A stretch of DNA of 64,000 nt. Origin: Acetobacter conturbans (lineage in GTDB: Bacteria; Pseudomonadota; Alphaproteobacteria; Acetobacterales; Acetobacteraceae). The DNA is taken from NCBI RefSeq assembly GCF_011516755.1, contig NZ_WOSY01000006.1, positions 170,701 through 234,700 on the forward strand, read 5' to 3'. The notes under the pieces are model-generated. The model did no database searches, was not told the origin of the DNA, and worked only from the letters and a program-made list of their open reading frames with translations. This document shows, piece by piece, positions 54,095-64,000 of this stretch. Made by a program: the position numbers and the translations under genes. Position 1 is the stretch's first letter. Each line of letters begins with the position of its first letter.

Positions 54095-57000
54095 TCACCC
54101 CGGTTCGCTGGACGGATGTGTGTCGTGTGCGAAACGCCGCGTCCATTTCTGAGCCAGCGTATCGAGTGCGAGATAGATGACGGGCGTGGTGAACAGCGTG
54201 AGGAGCTGTGACACGGCGAGGCCGCCGACGATGGCAAGACCCAGCGGCCGCCGCAGTTCCGATCCTGTGCCCGAGGATATGACCATCGGCAATGCGCCGA
54301 GCATGGCGGCCAGGGTGGTCATCAGGATGGGACGGAAACGCAGTGTCGCCGCCTGCCGGATCGACTGCAGGGAGGACATGCCGTGCTCGCGCTCTGCTTC
54401 TAGCGCGAAGTCGATCATCATGATCGCGTTCTTTTTCACGATGCCGATCAGCAGCACGATGCCGATGATGCCCATCACATCCAGTCCGGCGCCGGAAATC
54501 CGCAGCATCAGCAGTGCGCCGATACCTGCGGACGGCAGCGTGGAGAGAATGGTGACGGGGTGCACGAAGCTCTCATAGAGAATGCCGAGCACGATATAGA
54601 CGGCGACCAGCGCGGCGACGACGAGGAAGAGTTCGTTGCTGAGCGATCCCTGAAACGCCGCGGCGGTACCCTGAAAAGAGGTCTGGAACGCGGCGGGAAG
54701 TTTCATTTTCTTCTCGACGCGGGTGATGGCGTCCGTCGCTTGCCCCAGTGAATAGCCGTCAGCAACGTTGAACGAGATGGTCGTGGCCGGGAACTGCCCG
54801 AAATGCGTGATGAGGAGAGGAGCCGTTTCCTGAGTGAGCGTCGTCACGGTCGCCAGTGGAACGAGCCCGGAAGTGGGCGAGCGGGTCGGGCCTGTGGAGC
54901 TTTCGCCGGAATTGCCTGAGATGCCCGGCAGGTAGATCTGGTTCAGCGAGGCGAGGTTTCTCTGGAAGGCCGGATCGGCCTCCAGAATCACGCGATACTG
55001 GTTGGACTGGGTATAGATCGTGGAAATCTGCCGCTGACCGAACGAGTCATACAGAGCGTTGTCGATCGTCTGTGGCGTGATCGAATAACGCGCACCCGTT
55101 GAACGGTCGAGCGTCAGTCGGGCGACCAGCCCCTCTGCCTGCAGGTCGGACGTCACATCCGACAGGGAGGGTTCCTGCTGGAGGGCGTCGATCAGTTTTG
55201 GCACCCATGTCTTGAATTCGTTGTAATCGGGGTTTTCCAGCAGGAACTGGTACTGCGTGGCGGCCACTGTGGTGTCGAGGGAGAGATCCTGAACTGGCTG
55301 GAGGTAGAGCTTTATGCCGGCGATATTTGCGGTTTCGTCGCTCAGTCGCGCTGCAATTTCCTGTGCCGTGCTGCTGCGGTCGTCATGCGCCTTGAGATTG
55401 ATGAGGAATCGGCCCTGATTGAGGGTCGAGTTCTGTCCATCGACGCCGATGAAGGAGGACAGGGACACGACATCCGGATCTTTCAGGATGGCCTGAGCCA
55501 ACGCCTGCTGATGCGTTTTCATCGCATCGAAAGAGGTGGCCTGCGCGGCGATCGATATTCCCTGAATGATGCCGGTGTCCTGCACGGGGAAGAAACCCTT
55601 GGGAATTTCCCATCCCAGAAATCCCGTGAGCAGCAGCGTCGCGCCGAACACAAGCAGAGTCGTCTTTTCATGGGCGAGCACGACGTCCAGAGCCCGGTCA
55701 TAAGCCGCGATCAGTCGGTTTGTGGCGATCTCCATGCGGGCGGACCAGCGCTGGAAGACGGTCCGGGCACTCTCCACGGTGTGGGGGCGCTCCGTCAGAA
55801 GACGTGCGCACATCATCGGCACGAGTGTCAGCGACACCACCGCCGAAAGAATGATGGTGATGGACAGCGTCAGGGCAAATTCGTGGAACAGGCGTCCGAT
55901 CACATCGCCCATGAACAGCAGCGGAATGAGCACCGCGATCAGAGAGATCGTCAGTGAGATGATCGTGAACCCGATCTCTCCCGCGCCTTTGAGCGAGGCA
56001 GTCATCCGGTCATCGCCCTGCTCGATATAGCGGGAGATGTTCTCGATCATGACGATGGCGTCGTCCACCACGAAACCGGTGGCGATGGTCAGCGACATGA
56101 GTGAGAGATTGTCGAGCGAGAATCCCAGCAGGTCCATGACGGCGAAGGTGCCGACGATGGAAAGTGGTACGGACAGGCTCGGGATGATCGTCGCGGGGAT
56201 GTTGCGCAGGAACACGAAGATCACCGCGACCACGAGAGCCAGCGCGAGGAACAGTTCGAATTCCACGTCAGCGACAGAGGCGCGGATGGTGGTGGTGCGG
56301 TCTGTCAGCGGGACGATGTCGATGCCCGGCGGCAGGGATTCTTTCAATCGAGGCAAGGTGGCCTTGATGTTGTCCACCACAGCGATGACGTTGGCGCCCG
56401 GCTGACGCTGCACGCTCAGGACGAGTCCGGGCGTGGTGTTGGCCCACGCTGCGAGCTGGGTGTTTTCCGCCCCCACAACGACGGTTGCCACATCGCGAAT
56501 CCGGATAGGGCCGTTGTTCTGATAGGCGATGACCTGATTGAGAAGTTGCTCGGCGCTGGCGATCTGTCCGTCCACACGCAGCGTCGAAGCCCGTTGTGCC
56601 CCATCGAACGTGCCGGTCGGGGAGTTGACGTTCACGTTGCCGATGGTGGTCCGGAATGTATCGAGATCAAGGCCGTAGGACGTCAATTTCGGAATATTGA
56701 CGCGAACCCGCAGCGCCTTCCGGTTGCCGCCTGAAAGGGTGACGAGTCCGACTCCCGAAATCTGGCTGATCTTCTGCTCAAGCCGCGTATCAACATAGTC
56801 TTCCACTTCCGGAAGCGGAATTGTCCGGGACGTGATGCCAAGCGTGAGCACGGGTGTGTCGGCCGGGTTGACCTTGGCGTAGATCGGCGGCGCGGGCAGA
56901 TCGGTGGGAAGGAGCGAGTTGGCCTGATTGATCGCGGCCTGCACTTCCTGCTCGGCCACATCCATCGACATTGTCAGCCCGAAGCGCAGCGTGACGACGG

Positions 57001-57265
57001 ACGCCCCCCCGGAGGACTGGGACGTCATCTGGTCCAGTCCCGGCATCTGGCCGAACTGGGTCTCCAGAGGTGCCGTGACCGAGGTCGCCATCACGTCCGG
57101 CCCGGCGCCGGGATAGAACGTCTGGACCGTGATCGTCGGATATTCAACCTGAGGCAGGGCCGAAACAGGGAGGAAATGATAGCCCAGCAGGCCGGCGATG
57201 AGGATAGCCACCATCAGCAGGGTGGTGGCGACCGGTCGTTCGATGAATATGCGTGAGGGATTCAC
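54095..57265 (-). CDS. RND multidrug permease, MdtB-like
   Basis: This 1056-residue HAE1-type RND pump has the start [41 protein letters not shown] in the porter domain, and the proton-relay motif [19 protein letters not shown]. It is the first of the two pumps after the adaptor, matching the MdtA-B-C order. A shorter Gly/Ser-rich insertion (about residues 778-800, [17 protein letters not shown]) sits at the position of the long insertion in the partner pump. Confidence 0.95.
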   Translation of the reverse strand: MNPSRIFIERPVATTLLMVAILIAGLLGYHFLPVSALPQVEYPTITVQTFYPGAGPDVMATSVTAPLETQFGQMPGLDQMTSQSSGGASVVTLRFGLTMSMDVAEQEVQAAINQANSLLPTDLPAPPIYAKVNPADTPVLTLGITSRTIPLPEVEDYVDTRLEQKISQISGVGLVTLSGGNRKALRVRVNIPKLTSYGLDLDTFRTTIGNVNVNSPTGTFDGAQRASTLRVDGQIASAEQLLNQVIAYQNNGPIRIRDVATVVVGAENTQLAAWANTTPGLVLSVQRQPGANVIAVVDNIKATLPRLKESLPPGIDIVPLTDRTTTIRASVADVEFELFLALALVVAVIFVFLRNIPATIIPSLSVPLSIVGTFAVMDLLGFSLDNLSLMSLTIATGFVVDDAIVMIENISRYIEQGDDRMTASLKGAGEIGFTIISLTISLIAVLIPLLFMGDVIGRLFHEFALTLSITIILSAVVSLTLVPMMCARLLTERPHTVESARTVFQRWSARMEIATNRLIAAYDRALDVVLAHEKTTLLVFGATLLLTGFLGWEIPKGFFPVQDTGIIQGISIAAQATSFDAMKTHQQALAQAILKDPDVVSLSSFIGVDGQNSTLNQGRFLINLKAHDDRSSTAQEIAARLSDETANIAGIKLYLQPVQDLSLDTTVAATQYQFLLENPDYNEFKTWVPKLIDALQQEPSLSDVTSDLQAEGLVARLTLDRSTGARYSITPQTIDNALYDSFGQRQISTIYTQSNQYRVILEADPAFQRNLASLNQIYLPGISGNSGESSTGPTRSPTSGLVPLATVTTLTQETAPLLITHFGQFPATTISFNVADGYSLGQATDAITRVEKKMKLPAAFQTSFQGTAAAFQGSLSNELFLVVAALVAVYIVLGILYESFVHPVTILSTLPSAGIGALLMLRISGAGLDVMGIIGIVLLIGIVKKNAIMMIDFALEAEREHGMSSLQSIRQAATLRFRPILMTTLAAMLGALPMVISSGTGSELRRPLGLAIVGGLAVSQLLTLFTTPVIYLALDTLAQKWTRRFAHDTHPSSEPG

Positions 57266-57273
57266 GATGTGCG

Positions 57274-58551
57274 TCAGTCAGAGCTGTGGCGGTGGTGTTT
57301 GGTCGTCGGCGTGGTCTGCTGCTGTGTGCCCGCTGTATCCGGGTGATCGGCAGGGATGGTGACGGCGGCCCCGGCACGAAGATGGTCGGTGCCATCGGTG
57401 ACCACGCGGTCGCCGGACTTCAGCCCATCGCTGACAACGGTGCGTGTGCCGTCCGTGATCCCCGGTTTCACGTTGCGGACTTCGACAGTGCTGTCGCTTT
57501 TCACGACATAGACGAACTGGCCGTTGGGACCGGTCTGAAGTGCATTGCTGGGCACGATGATGGCGTCATGCAGCGTCTTTACCAGCAGGCGGGCATTGAC
57601 GAACTGGTTGGGAAAGAGATGTTCGTCTTCGTTGGGGAAGATCGCACGCAGGCGCACGGTGCCGGTGGACGTGTCGATCTGGCTGTCGAGCGCACTCACG
57701 CTGCCGGTTGAAATTTTCACGGTGTTGGAACTGTTCCATGCCTCGACCTGAAGCGGCTGTCCGGCGCGGAGCTGGTCCATAACTTCCGGCAACTGGTCCT
57801 GCGGCAGGGTGAATATGACCGAGATCGGCTGCATCTGGGTGAGGATGACGAGCCCGCCGGACTGCGCTGCCGTGATATAATTGCCCTTGTCTACGGCGCG
57901 GATACCCACGCGCCCGTCGACCGGTGCAATAACGTGGCAATAGATCAGGTCAAGCTTCTGCGTATCGACCAGCGCCTGATCGACCTTCACCGTGCCTTCA
58001 AGCTGCTGGACCGTGTATTCCTGATCCTTCGCCGTCATGGCGGCGACACTGTCCTGTCGGATGAGCCGCTGATAGCGGCCGCTGTCGACACGGGCCTTGT
58101 CGAGCTGGGCCTGATCCTGCGCAAGCTGCCCCTGATACTGGCGGAGGGCGACTTCATAGGGGCGGGGATCAATGATGGCGAGCAGGTCGTCTTTCTTGAC
58201 GTGCTGCCCCTCCGTGAACTTCACATCCATCAGATAGCCGTCCACGCGTGTCTGGACCGTGACGGTGGTGATCGGCACCACGGTTCCCAGTTCGGTCAGA
58301 ACGACGGGCATGTCGCCGGTGGTGACAGTCTGCACGGCTACAGGCTGGGCTGCCCCGGCTGTGGAGGGGCCGACTTTTCGGCTGCTTTTCTGGCGATGCC
58401 CAAGGAAAGCAAAGGCAAGCACGGCGGCAAGGACCAAGACCAGAACGATCCATACCCAATGCCGACGGGGGCGACCTGAAGGAGAGACTGCGGGAGACGG
58501 AGAAGCGGGCTGAGGCTGGTCGTCCATAACGTCTGTCAATTTTCCGTCCAT
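57274..58551 (-). CDS. RND periplasmic adaptor (MdtA-like)
   Basis: The 425-residue membrane-fusion protein has an N-terminal membrane anchor ([20 protein letters not shown], about 32-51) after a Pro-rich cytoplasmic tail. Next are the lipoyl motif [20 protein letters not shown], a helical hairpin (about 130-200), [20 protein letters not shown], and a beta-barrel region. A His/Thr-rich tail (TKHHRHSSD) ends it. It heads the four-gene operon and is followed 8 bases later by the first RND pump. A start at 58527 is an alternative. Confidence 0.93.
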   Translation of the reverse strand: MDGKLTDVMDDQPQPASPSPAVSPSGRPRRHWVWIVLVLVLAAVLAFAFLGHRQKSSRKVGPSTAGAAQPVAVQTVTTGDMPVVLTELGTVVPITTVTVQTRVDGYLMDVKFTEGQHVKKDDLLAIIDPRPYEVALRQYQGQLAQDQAQLDKARVDSGRYQRLIRQDSVAAMTAKDQEYTVQQLEGTVKVDQALVDTQKLDLIYCHVIAPVDGRVGIRAVDKGNYITAAQSGGLVILTQMQPISVIFTLPQDQLPEVMDQLRAGQPLQVEAWNSSNTVKISTGSVSALDSQIDTSTGTVRLRAIFPNEDEHLFPNQFVNARLLVKTLHDAIIVPSNALQTGPNGQFVYVVKSDSTVEVRNVKPGITDGTRTVVSDGLKSGDRVVTDGTDHLRAGAAVTIPADHPDTAGTQQQTTPTTKHHRHSSD

Positions 58552-58965
58552 AGATCCTTGGGCGCCGTCTCAGGCATTTTCAGTCGTTTGAATAGCAGCA
58601 AATCAGGCAGTTCCAACATGCCTCTGACTGAAAGGAAGAGACGTGTGTGTTTAAGTGGGAAGATCAGAAAGTCACAATAAGGTTGTGGCAATTAAATATT
58701 TTTTTCTTGCCTGACTGGACCTGTGAGACCTTTTTTCATTGTTCATGACACTTTAATTCAAGGGAGTCTTTTTTCTTCCACACTACGAAGAGTGATCATT
58801 TGTAACGCTGGGTAATCGATGGGCAAGGTTTGTGGAGCGAAGGCGTTCCTTGCGTCAGAAACCATCTGCGAGACAATTTTTTGAAATGACGATTCGTAAT
58901 GTCTCTCCATCTGGCAAAAATGTGTTTTTTTCCCTAAAGAGTGAGAAGAGGGAGTATTTTCACAT
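58552..58965. other. Divergent promoter region of the efflux operon and the ankyrin gene
   Basis: A 414-base AT-rich gap. A nested inverted repeat (TTTCAGTC at 58578-58585 with GACTGAAA at 58626-58633; inner AGGCA/TGCCT) lies just upstream of the adaptor start and could be an operator or leader structure. No regulator gene is adjacent. Confidence 0.4.
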
Positions 58966-59592
58966 ATGTTCTGCGGCTGCGCTGCTTTGAAACGCCGGTA
59001 TGCTCGGCCCGTGTTCGCTTCTCTGTTCTCGGTGGGGATCGCGGTGGCGGTCCTGCCGATCCACTATGCGCATGCGCAGGAGGCCGAACAGGCAGAAGCT
59101 GAGGATGCGGCCAAGGAGGCGGAAGCCCGTCGGGAGGCCAAGCGCGCTGCGCCGCCTGCCGCGCTGCCGGGTGCTCAGTCTTCGGAAGACGAGGCCGGCC
59201 ATTCCAATGGCGATATGGAGCCCACCGCGGCTCTGTTCGAGGCCATCAATCGTGGCAGCCTTGGTGCGGCAAAGGAAGCCGTCAACCGTGGCGCTGATCT
59301 GAGCGGGCATAACGTCATCAGTCAGACACCCCTCGACATGGCAATCGACCTCAATCGGAAGGACATCATGTTCTTCCTGCTCTCCATGCGGACAATCGAT
59401 GACTCCAACGGTGTCGCCACGTCCACTGTGGCCAATTCCGGTGTCAGCGTCGAAAACGGCTCAGGCCGCCTGAGCATTGGTGGAAAAGCGGCGCGAAATA
59501 AGCGCGTCAGCAGTGTGCTGGATCGTCGTTACGATGCATCGGGCGGTCAGCCGCAGCCGACCGTCGGCTTCCTGGGTTTTGGTGGAAGCTGA
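58966..59592 (+). CDS. Secreted ankyrin-repeat protein
   Basis: The 208-residue protein has a signal peptide (PVFASLFSVGIAVAVLPIHYAHA before QEAEQ). An Ala/Glu/Arg-rich helical stretch (about 38-60) follows, then about two ankyrin repeats (about 85-145: ALFEAINRGSLGAAKEAVNR, GADLSGHNVISQTPLDMAID), and a Gly/Ser-rich tail ending in GFLGFGGS. It is likely periplasmic. The partner is unknown. GAGGGAG lies upstream of the ATG at a somewhat long spacing. Confidence 0.75.
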   Translation: MFCGCAALKRRYARPVFASLFSVGIAVAVLPIHYAHAQEAEQAEAEDAAKEAEARREAKRAAPPAALPGAQSSEDEAGHSNGDMEPTAALFEAINRGSLGAAKEAVNRGADLSGHNVISQTPLDMAIDLNRKDIMFFLLSMRTIDDSNGVATSTVANSGVSVENGSGRLSIGGKAARNKRVSSVLDRRYDASGGQPQPTVGFLGFGGS

Positions 59593-59643
59593 ACCCTTGC
59601 GCCTGACAGACAGGCGGTTTGCTATAATTCAGGGATAATCAGA

Positions 59644-59724
59644 GGCGCGGCCGTTAGCCGCGCCCTATATTCTGCTAGCGCTACGCGTCGAAGCAGGCAG
59701 AAGCGGGGTGAGACCCCGCCTGCC
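59644..59724. terminator. Two hairpins between the ankyrin gene and ccrM
   Basis: Stem GGCGCGGC/GCCGCGCC (59644-59664) and stem GCGGGGT/ACCCCGC with outer GGCAG/CTGCC (59696-59724). They separate convergent genes; neither has a long T-run. Confidence 0.55.
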
Positions 59725-59743
59725 TATCTGGGTGGACCAATAA

Positions 59744-60889
59744 TTATTGCGCGGCGATTGGCAGATCTGCGGTCGTCACGGCAAGGAGCGCCTCAGCTTC
59801 CGCCGCCAGACTCTCCGAGCGCAGTTCATCGAGTGGAACCAGTTGCCCGTCCCGCTCGAAGTGCCAGAAGGTCCAGCCATTGCAGGACGGCGCATTCGTC
59901 AGCATGGCTCCCAGCTTATGAATGGAGCCACGCTTTGCGCCGCTGACCAGTGTGCCATCGGGCGCAACGGTAGCGTAGACGCGTCGGTTGCGGTCGCACA
60001 CGATTGTGCCGGGTATAATGAAATTTCGTTCCACAAGGCTGCCGAACGGCACGCGCGGCGCTTCGCGCTTCATCGGCGTGGTGGCGACAGCTTCCGGCGG
60101 CAGCGGTTCTTCGCGAAGCACGCGTGCCGTTGCGGCAGCGGCGTAATCCGGATGACGTTCGATGCCGACAAAGTGGCGATGCAGGCGCTTCGCCATGGCG
60201 GCGGTCGTGCCGGTGCCGGTGAACGGATCGAGCACCACGTCGTTTTCAGCTGTGGATGCAAGCAGAACCCGATGCAGCAGACTCTCCGGCTTCTGTGTCG
60301 GATGCAGTTTCAGCCCATGATCGTTGCGCAGACGCTCGTTGCCCGTGCAGAGCGGCAGATACCAGTCGGACCGCATCTGCACGTCGTCATTCAGAGCCTT
60401 CATGGCCTGATAGTTGAAGCGGTATTTGCTGTCCTGACTGCGGGCTGCCCAGATCATCGTCTCATGGGCGTTGGTGAAGCGACGTCCCCGGAAATTCGGC
60501 ATCGGGTTCGATTTGCGCCACACGATATCGTTCAGGATCCAGAAACCGAGGTCCTGAAGGATGGCGCCGAGGCGGAAGATGTTGTGATACGAGCCGATGA
60601 CCCAGATCGTGCCGTCCTTGTGCAGCAACCGCCGGGCTTCGCTGAGCCAGCCGCGGGTGAAGTGGTCATAAGCCTCCAGATCGGAAAACTTGTCCCAGTC
60701 ATCGTCCACACCATCGACGATGCTGTCATCGGGGCGACGTAGTTCACCACGCAATTGAAGGTTGTACGGAGGATCGGCGAAGATGCAGTCCACGCTGCCG
60801 GTCGGAAGGGTGCGCATCACATCGACGCATTCGCCACAGAGGATCTGGTCGAGCGGAAGATCAGAGGAATTCTTGACAGCGCCGCTCAT
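59744..60889 (-). CDS. ccrM: CcrM-type adenine DNA methyltransferase (GANTC)
   Basis: This 381-residue beta-class N6-adenine methyltransferase has the catalytic DPPY at 39-42 preceding the SAM motif DPFTGTGTT at 221-229. The C-terminal RAMA-like domain (about 280-360: [20 protein letters not shown] with [20 protein letters not shown]) is typical of CcrM. CcrM methylates GANTC on hemimethylated DNA late in the alphaproteobacterial cell cycle. It overlaps rnhB by 4 bases (ATGA). The shared promoter region carries nine GANTC sites. Confidence 0.96.
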   Translation of the reverse strand: MSGAVKNSSDLPLDQILCGECVDVMRTLPTGSVDCIFADPPYNLQLRGELRRPDDSIVDGVDDDWDKFSDLEAYDHFTRGWLSEARRLLHKDGTIWVIGSYHNIFRLGAILQDLGFWILNDIVWRKSNPMPNFRGRRFTNAHETMIWAARSQDSKYRFNYQAMKALNDDVQMRSDWYLPLCTGNERLRNDHGLKLHPTQKPESLLHRVLLASTAENDVVLDPFTGTGTTAAMAKRLHRHFVGIERHPDYAAAATARVLREEPLPPEAVATTPMKREAPRVPFGSLVERNFIIPGTIVCDRNRRVYATVAPDGTLVSGAKRGSIHKLGAMLTNAPSCNGWTFWHFERDGQLVPLDELRSESLAAEAEALLAVTTADLPIAAQ

Positions 60890-61518
60890 GCAGGGCCTCC
60901 GGTGGCAAGGGTGAGTTCAAGCTGCTTGCGGACGGTGCCGAAGCCGCGGCGGTGATGCGGGGTGCAGCCCTGCGTGGTGATGGCGTTGCGATGCGCGGCG
61001 GTGCCGTAGCCCGCGTTCCGAGCCCAGCCGTAGCCCGGCCAGCGGATATCGAGACGGCTCATGATCCGGTCGCGCGTGACTTTGGCGAGAATGGATGCCG
61101 CCGCGATCGACAGGCTGATCCCGTCGCCACCGATAATGGTGCGAACGGGAATGCTGAGGTGCGGCTTGCGATTGCCATCGACCAGCGCGATGCAGGGCGG
61201 TGAGGGAAGTTTCCCCACTGCGCGGGCCATGGCGAGGTGGGCTGCCTTCAGGATGTTGAGTTCGAGGATTTCAGCGACCGACGCGGCGGCGATGCCGATT
61301 TCGATGCCGGGAACGTCGGGCAGGCAGGCGGCGATGGCCTCCCTGCGCGCGGCTGTCAGCGCCTTCGAATCATCAATGCAGGCGGCGAGCGCCTCCGGGA
61401 CGCCCGCACTGAAGACGACGGCAGCCGCCACGACGGGTCCGGCAAGCGGGCCGCAACCGGCCTCGTCCACACCGGCCACGCGGCCTCCATATTCAGTCTC
61501 CAGGGCGAAGTCCGGCAT
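60886..61518 (-). CDS. rnhB: Ribonuclease HII
   Basis: RnhB cleaves RNA in RNA-DNA hybrids, including single ribonucleotides in DNA. The 210-residue enzyme has the acidic active-site start [44 protein letters not shown], and [19 protein letters not shown] lies 4 bases upstream of the ATG. It is transcribed first with ccrM, an arrangement also seen in other alphaproteobacteria. Confidence 0.95.
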   Translation of the reverse strand: MPDFALETEYGGRVAGVDEAGCGPLAGPVVAAAVVFSAGVPEALAACIDDSKALTAARREAIAACLPDVPGIEIGIAAASVAEILELNILKAAHLAMARAVGKLPSPPCIALVDGNRKPHLSIPVRTIIGGDGISLSIAAASILAKVTRDRIMSRLDIRWPGYGWARNAGYGTAAHRNAITTQGCTPHHRRGFGTVRKQLELTLATGGPA

Positions 61519-61530
61519 GGTTCCTTTCCG

Positions 61531-61679
61531 GAGTCTTGAAAAGACTCGCTATGAATCATCGAGTCGTTTGAATCACGATTCGCATGAAAGGAAAACCATT
61601 TTCTTCCGTGACCGCGCAAGAGTCGGAAGACAAAAATTTCAGGGAATGAGGAGAAAAAGTTCCTGACTCTTCGCGAGTC
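61531..61679. promoter_or_regulatory. Cluster of nine GANTC sites upstream of rnhB-ccrM
   Basis: GANTC occurs at 61531, 61543, 61553, 61561, 61570, 61577, 61620, 61665 and 61675. Six sites fall within 51 bases (61531-61581), spaced 7-12 bases apart, and end 14 bases from the rnhB start codon. About 0.6 site per 149 bases is expected by chance. The cluster covers the promoter and leader of the operon that encodes the GANTC methyltransferase. Confidence 0.75.
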
Positions 61680-61681
61680 GT

Positions 61682-61713
61682 AAAAAAAGGGCCGGTGGAG
61701 AACCACCGACCCT
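61682..61713 (-). terminator. Intrinsic terminator of the CsbD-like gene
   Basis: On the reverse strand GGTCGGTGG/CCACCGGCC (one mismatch, 4-base loop) is followed by seven T (AAAAAAA on + at 61682-61688). Confidence 0.85.
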
Positions 61714-61729
61714 CTCTCGCATCGACCGT

Positions 61730-62035
61730 TCAGGCCTTGCGGCGGCGCGGCATGAGCAGCCAGCCAATGAACGTGCCGACCACCGAGGCAATGCCCAGCG
61801 CCAGAAGCGGCTTGTCGCGGACGAAGGAAACACCCTTCTCGACGAGGCTTTCGCTCTCTTCATAGAGGTCGGCGAATTCCTCACGGGCGATGCCGGCAAG
61901 CTGGTCGATTTTGCCGTCGGCCTGCATGCCCACGTCGCCGGTCAGGCCGCCAACAGCGTCCTTCACATGACCTTTCGCCTGATCAACAGCACCCTTCAGC
62001 TTTTCGGCGGTCGGATCGATCTTGTCGTCGGACAT
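61730..62035 (-). CDS. CsbD-like/glycine-zipper small membrane protein
   Basis: This 101-residue protein has an N-terminal CsbD-like stretch (DKIDPTAEKLKGAVDQAKGH) and a C-terminal hydrophobic segment with glycine spacing (PLLALGIASVVGTFIGWLLM) ending in RRRKA. Such proteins are often stress-induced. The start at 62035 (MSDDKIDP) is preferred over an in-frame upstream codon at 62080. The terminator downstream separates it from the rnhB-ccrM promoter. Confidence 0.85.
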   Translation of the reverse strand: MSDDKIDPTAEKLKGAVDQAKGHVKDAVGGLTGDVGMQADGKIDQLAGIAREEFADLYEESESLVEKGVSFVRDKPLLALGIASVVGTFIGWLLMPRRRKA

Positions 62036-62271
62036 CTGTGTCTTCCTTTCGGTGTTCTGGAGCCGCTCTGGTTCCCGCATGCGGGAGACGCTCCAATAAT
62101 CGGATGAAGCGTAGTTGGAACCGATCTCCCTGATGATGCAACGTTTTTCATCGGAGACGGTTCGAACGGAAAGTGCATCCGGCGCTCATTATGCTGCCGT
62201 CGCAGACCGCGCCGGATGAGCGTTGGTCTCGGCCATTGTGTCGCGACAGGAAAGTCTGTTTTGTGTGCGCC

Positions 62272-63672
62272 ATGCCTGCTTTGCGCCGTTCGCAGATCGT
62301 TGCCCTGACAATCTCCAGCCTGCTGTTCATGGAACAGCTTGACGGCACCATCCTTGCGACGGCGTTGCCTTCCATCGCGACCTCACTGCATGTCGATCCG
62401 GTGGCGGCGTCGGTTGCCCTGACATCCTATATCGTCGGGCTGGCGATTTTCATTCCCGCGTCAGGTGCGGTGGCCGACCGGTTCGGCAGCCGTACGACGC
62501 TGATGATCGCCATTACCTTATTCGTTACCTGTTCGATCCTGTGCGGGCAGGCGACAAGCCTCTCCGTGCTGGCTTTCGGGCGCATGATGCAAGGAGTCGG
62601 TGGGGCGCTGATGGTGCCGGTCGGCAGGCTCGTGCTCCTGCGGAGCGTGGCGAAGTCCGAGCTTCTCGGTGCGATGACATGGATGATGATGCCCGCCACG
62701 CTCGGTCCGATGCTCGGCCCGGTGATCGGTGGCTTCATCACCGCCGGGCTGTCATGGCGCTGGAATTTTTATATCAACGTGCCGGTCGGACTGCTCGGCC
62801 TCCTGATGACATGGAAACACATTCCGCAATTGCGGGAGGTCCGCCCGAAACCCTTTGACCGTCTGGGGATGGTACTGGCGGGAGGCGGTCTTGCGCTGCT
62901 GTCTTTCAGCGCGGAAATGGTCAGCCACAACACGCATCCTTACTGGCTGTCCGCCACATTGATGGGCCTCGGAGCCTGCCTGTTCCTCGGCTACGCCCGC
63001 CACATGCGATATTGCCCTGAACCGGTGCTGGACTTCCGGCTCATGAAGATACCGACATTCCGTCTGTCCGTATTCAGCGGAGCAGCGTCCCGGCTGGCGG
63101 CAGGGGCACTTCCATTTCTCATGCCAGCGCTTCTCCAGATCGGTTTCGGACTGGACCCGGCCCGCAGTGGCCTGATCGTATTCGCCGCGCCGATCGGTGC
63201 ACTCTGCACGCGCCTTCATGTGCCACGCATCTTCCGGCGGTTCGGATTCCGGAAAGTGATGATCACGCTCGGCTGGGGCGCGGGTGTGACGTTCGCCCTG
63301 ATCGCTGTCTTTCCCGCTGGCTGGCCCTACTGGGTGCTGACGCTGATTCTGCTGATGTCCGGGGCGGTGCAGGCGATCCAGTTCTCGGCCTACAATTCGA
63401 TTGCCTATGCTGATCTGCCGGAAGACCGGATGAGCGCGGCGACAAGCTTTTACTCCACCTTCCAGCAGATCATGCTTTCGGCCGGAATCTGTATTGCGGC
63501 CCTGTCCGTGACGGTCTCACGGTTGCTGCGGCATCATGTCGAAGCGCAAACGGTGGATTTCCGGATGAGTTTTCTGGTGATCGGGGGGCTGTCATGTCTC
63601 GCCGTGCCGCTGGCCGCGCGGCTCGCACCCGCGGCGGGGGCGAACGTGAGCGGGCATGGGAAGCCGGGATGA
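62272..63672 (+). CDS. MFS drug exporter, DHA2 (EmrB/QacA) family
   Basis: The 466-residue protein has about 14 hydrophobic segments. It shows the DHA2 motif C region (MEQLDGTILATALPSIATSL in TM1), the MFS motif A-like DRFGSRTTLM, and GPVIGGFITAGLSWRWNFYINVP split at normal spacing. Such pumps export toxic compounds with protons. The ATG at 62272 fits the family start; the ribosome site is weak. No regulator gene is adjacent. Confidence 0.92.
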   Translation: MPALRRSQIVALTISSLLFMEQLDGTILATALPSIATSLHVDPVAASVALTSYIVGLAIFIPASGAVADRFGSRTTLMIAITLFVTCSILCGQATSLSVLAFGRMMQGVGGALMVPVGRLVLLRSVAKSELLGAMTWMMMPATLGPMLGPVIGGFITAGLSWRWNFYINVPVGLLGLLMTWKHIPQLREVRPKPFDRLGMVLAGGGLALLSFSAEMVSHNTHPYWLSATLMGLGACLFLGYARHMRYCPEPVLDFRLMKIPTFRLSVFSGAASRLAAGALPFLMPALLQIGFGLDPARSGLIVFAAPIGALCTRLHVPRIFRRFGFRKVMITLGWGAGVTFALIAVFPAGWPYWVLTLILLMSGAVQAIQFSAYNSIAYADLPEDRMSAATSFYSTFQQIMLSAGICIAALSVTVSRLLRHHVEAQTVDFRMSFLVIGGLSCLAVPLAARLAPAAGANVSGHGKPG

Positions 63673-63890
63673 AGCGGGCTCGACGCACGTGGAGCGCTCT
63701 CTGATCCGGATTGAGTGTTGCGGTCAGGATGAGGGCGGCAACGTGAGCTAGGACTTCTGTCAGATTATCATGTAAATCATTGATTATAAGCCAACAATGG
63801 TCATCTGACTTCACTCAATTTCACCAGAGTTCATCCTCCAGATTGGCTCAAATTTGGCTCATATCGCTTCCGTCGGCAAGAGGTGATCCT
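63673..63890. other. Spacer between the MFS gene and the IS5-like element
   Basis: A gene-free stretch of about 220 bases. It becomes AT-rich after 63750 and contains a direct repeat TTGGCTCA at about 63844 and 63855. This may be an old junction of mobile DNA, but no attachment site can be proven. Confidence 0.35.
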
Positions 63891-63892
63891 AG

Positions 63893-64000
63893 GGCGTGTC
63901 GTCAGTTAATTCCGATGATGGCGGAGGCGAGTTGCACGGCAGCGAGAAAGGTTGACTTCAGCTTGTCGTAGCGTGTTGCGATGCCTCTGAAATGCTTCAG
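63893..64000 (-). mobile_element. IS5-family insertion sequence (partial, cut by window edge)
   Basis: The element end GGCGTGTCGTCAG starts right after CTAG at 63889-63892, a target type used by IS5 relatives. It continues into transposase coding sequence on the reverse strand. Confidence 0.75.
63902..64000 (-). CDS. IS5-family transposase, C-terminus only
   Basis: The reverse frame reads from the right edge to a TGA at 63902 and gives FRGIATRYDKLKSTFLAAVQ followed by LASAIIGIN, the typical C-terminal end of IS5-group DDE transposases (TRYDK…F…A…HLA). The catalytic residues lie outside the window. Confidence 0.85.
   Translation of the reverse strand: MKHFRGIATRYDKLKSTFLAAVQLASAIIGIN

Noticed and set aside
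1..64000. CRISPR array, rRNA operon or prophage
   Set aside because: No regularly spaced repeats, no rRNA signature and no phage structural genes were seen on reading both strands.

Overview
This is a GC-rich alphaproteobacterial chromosome segment, most likely from an acetic acid bacterium (Acetobacteraceae). The main evidence is a complete pqqABCDE operon, a CcrM-type GANTC methyltransferase, malate:quinone oxidoreductase, a type II sulfide:quinone oxidoreductase, a UDP-glucuronate 4-epimerase and several RND pumps. No rRNA, CRISPR array or prophage is visible. One tRNA gene (Thr, anticodon CGT) is present. The right edge runs into an IS5-family transposase, and a 142-bp MITE-like element with a TTA target duplication lies at about 17.0 kb. 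Genus cannot be fixed from sequence reading alone.

Layout. 0-2.9 kb: heavy-metal RND pump (cut by the left edge) and its adaptor. 3-8.1 kb, reverse strand: an unknown protein, a secreted CHAP amidase, UDP-glucuronate 4-epimerase, a DUF192 protein, an MBL-fold hydrolase and a Host_attach-family protein. 8.3-13.9 kb, forward: a likely nucleobase/molybdopterin group (xdhC, MobA-like cytidylyltransferase, 2-oxoglutarate Fe(II) oxygenase, NCS1 permease, CodA-like deaminase). 14-16.8 kb: GST, then minCDE. 17-25 kb: MITE, LysR/YeiH pair, B12-binding radical SAM protein, a degraded-looking stretch of about 2 kb, then mqo. 25-33.4 kb: OsmC, bioB, a PAS-like/degenerate GGDEF/EAL protein, a ferritin-like protein, an M13 peptidase, a betaine-type binding protein without a signal peptide, and YdcF. 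33.9-37.8 kb: fabD-fabG-acpP-fabF and a DUF3297 protein. 38-42.6 kb: SQR and convergent pqqABCDE. 43-47 kb: tRNA-Thr and pqiABC. 47.4-58.6 kb: a glycosyltransferase and a four-gene MdtABC/NodT-type efflux operon. 59-64 kb: an ankyrin protein, rnhB-ccrM, a CsbD-like protein, a DHA2 MFS exporter and the IS5 fragment.

How the genes fit together. PQQ is the cofactor of the periplasmic dehydrogenases typical of these bacteria. Mqo and SQR feed electrons into the same quinone pool, so the window is rich in incomplete-oxidation respiratory functions. The pqiABC, RND and MFS genes are envelope stress and export functions.

The most unusual signal is a cluster of nine GANTC sites in 149 bp in the promoter/leader of rnhB-ccrM. 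GANTC is the site methylated by CcrM, so this may be an autoregulatory switch.
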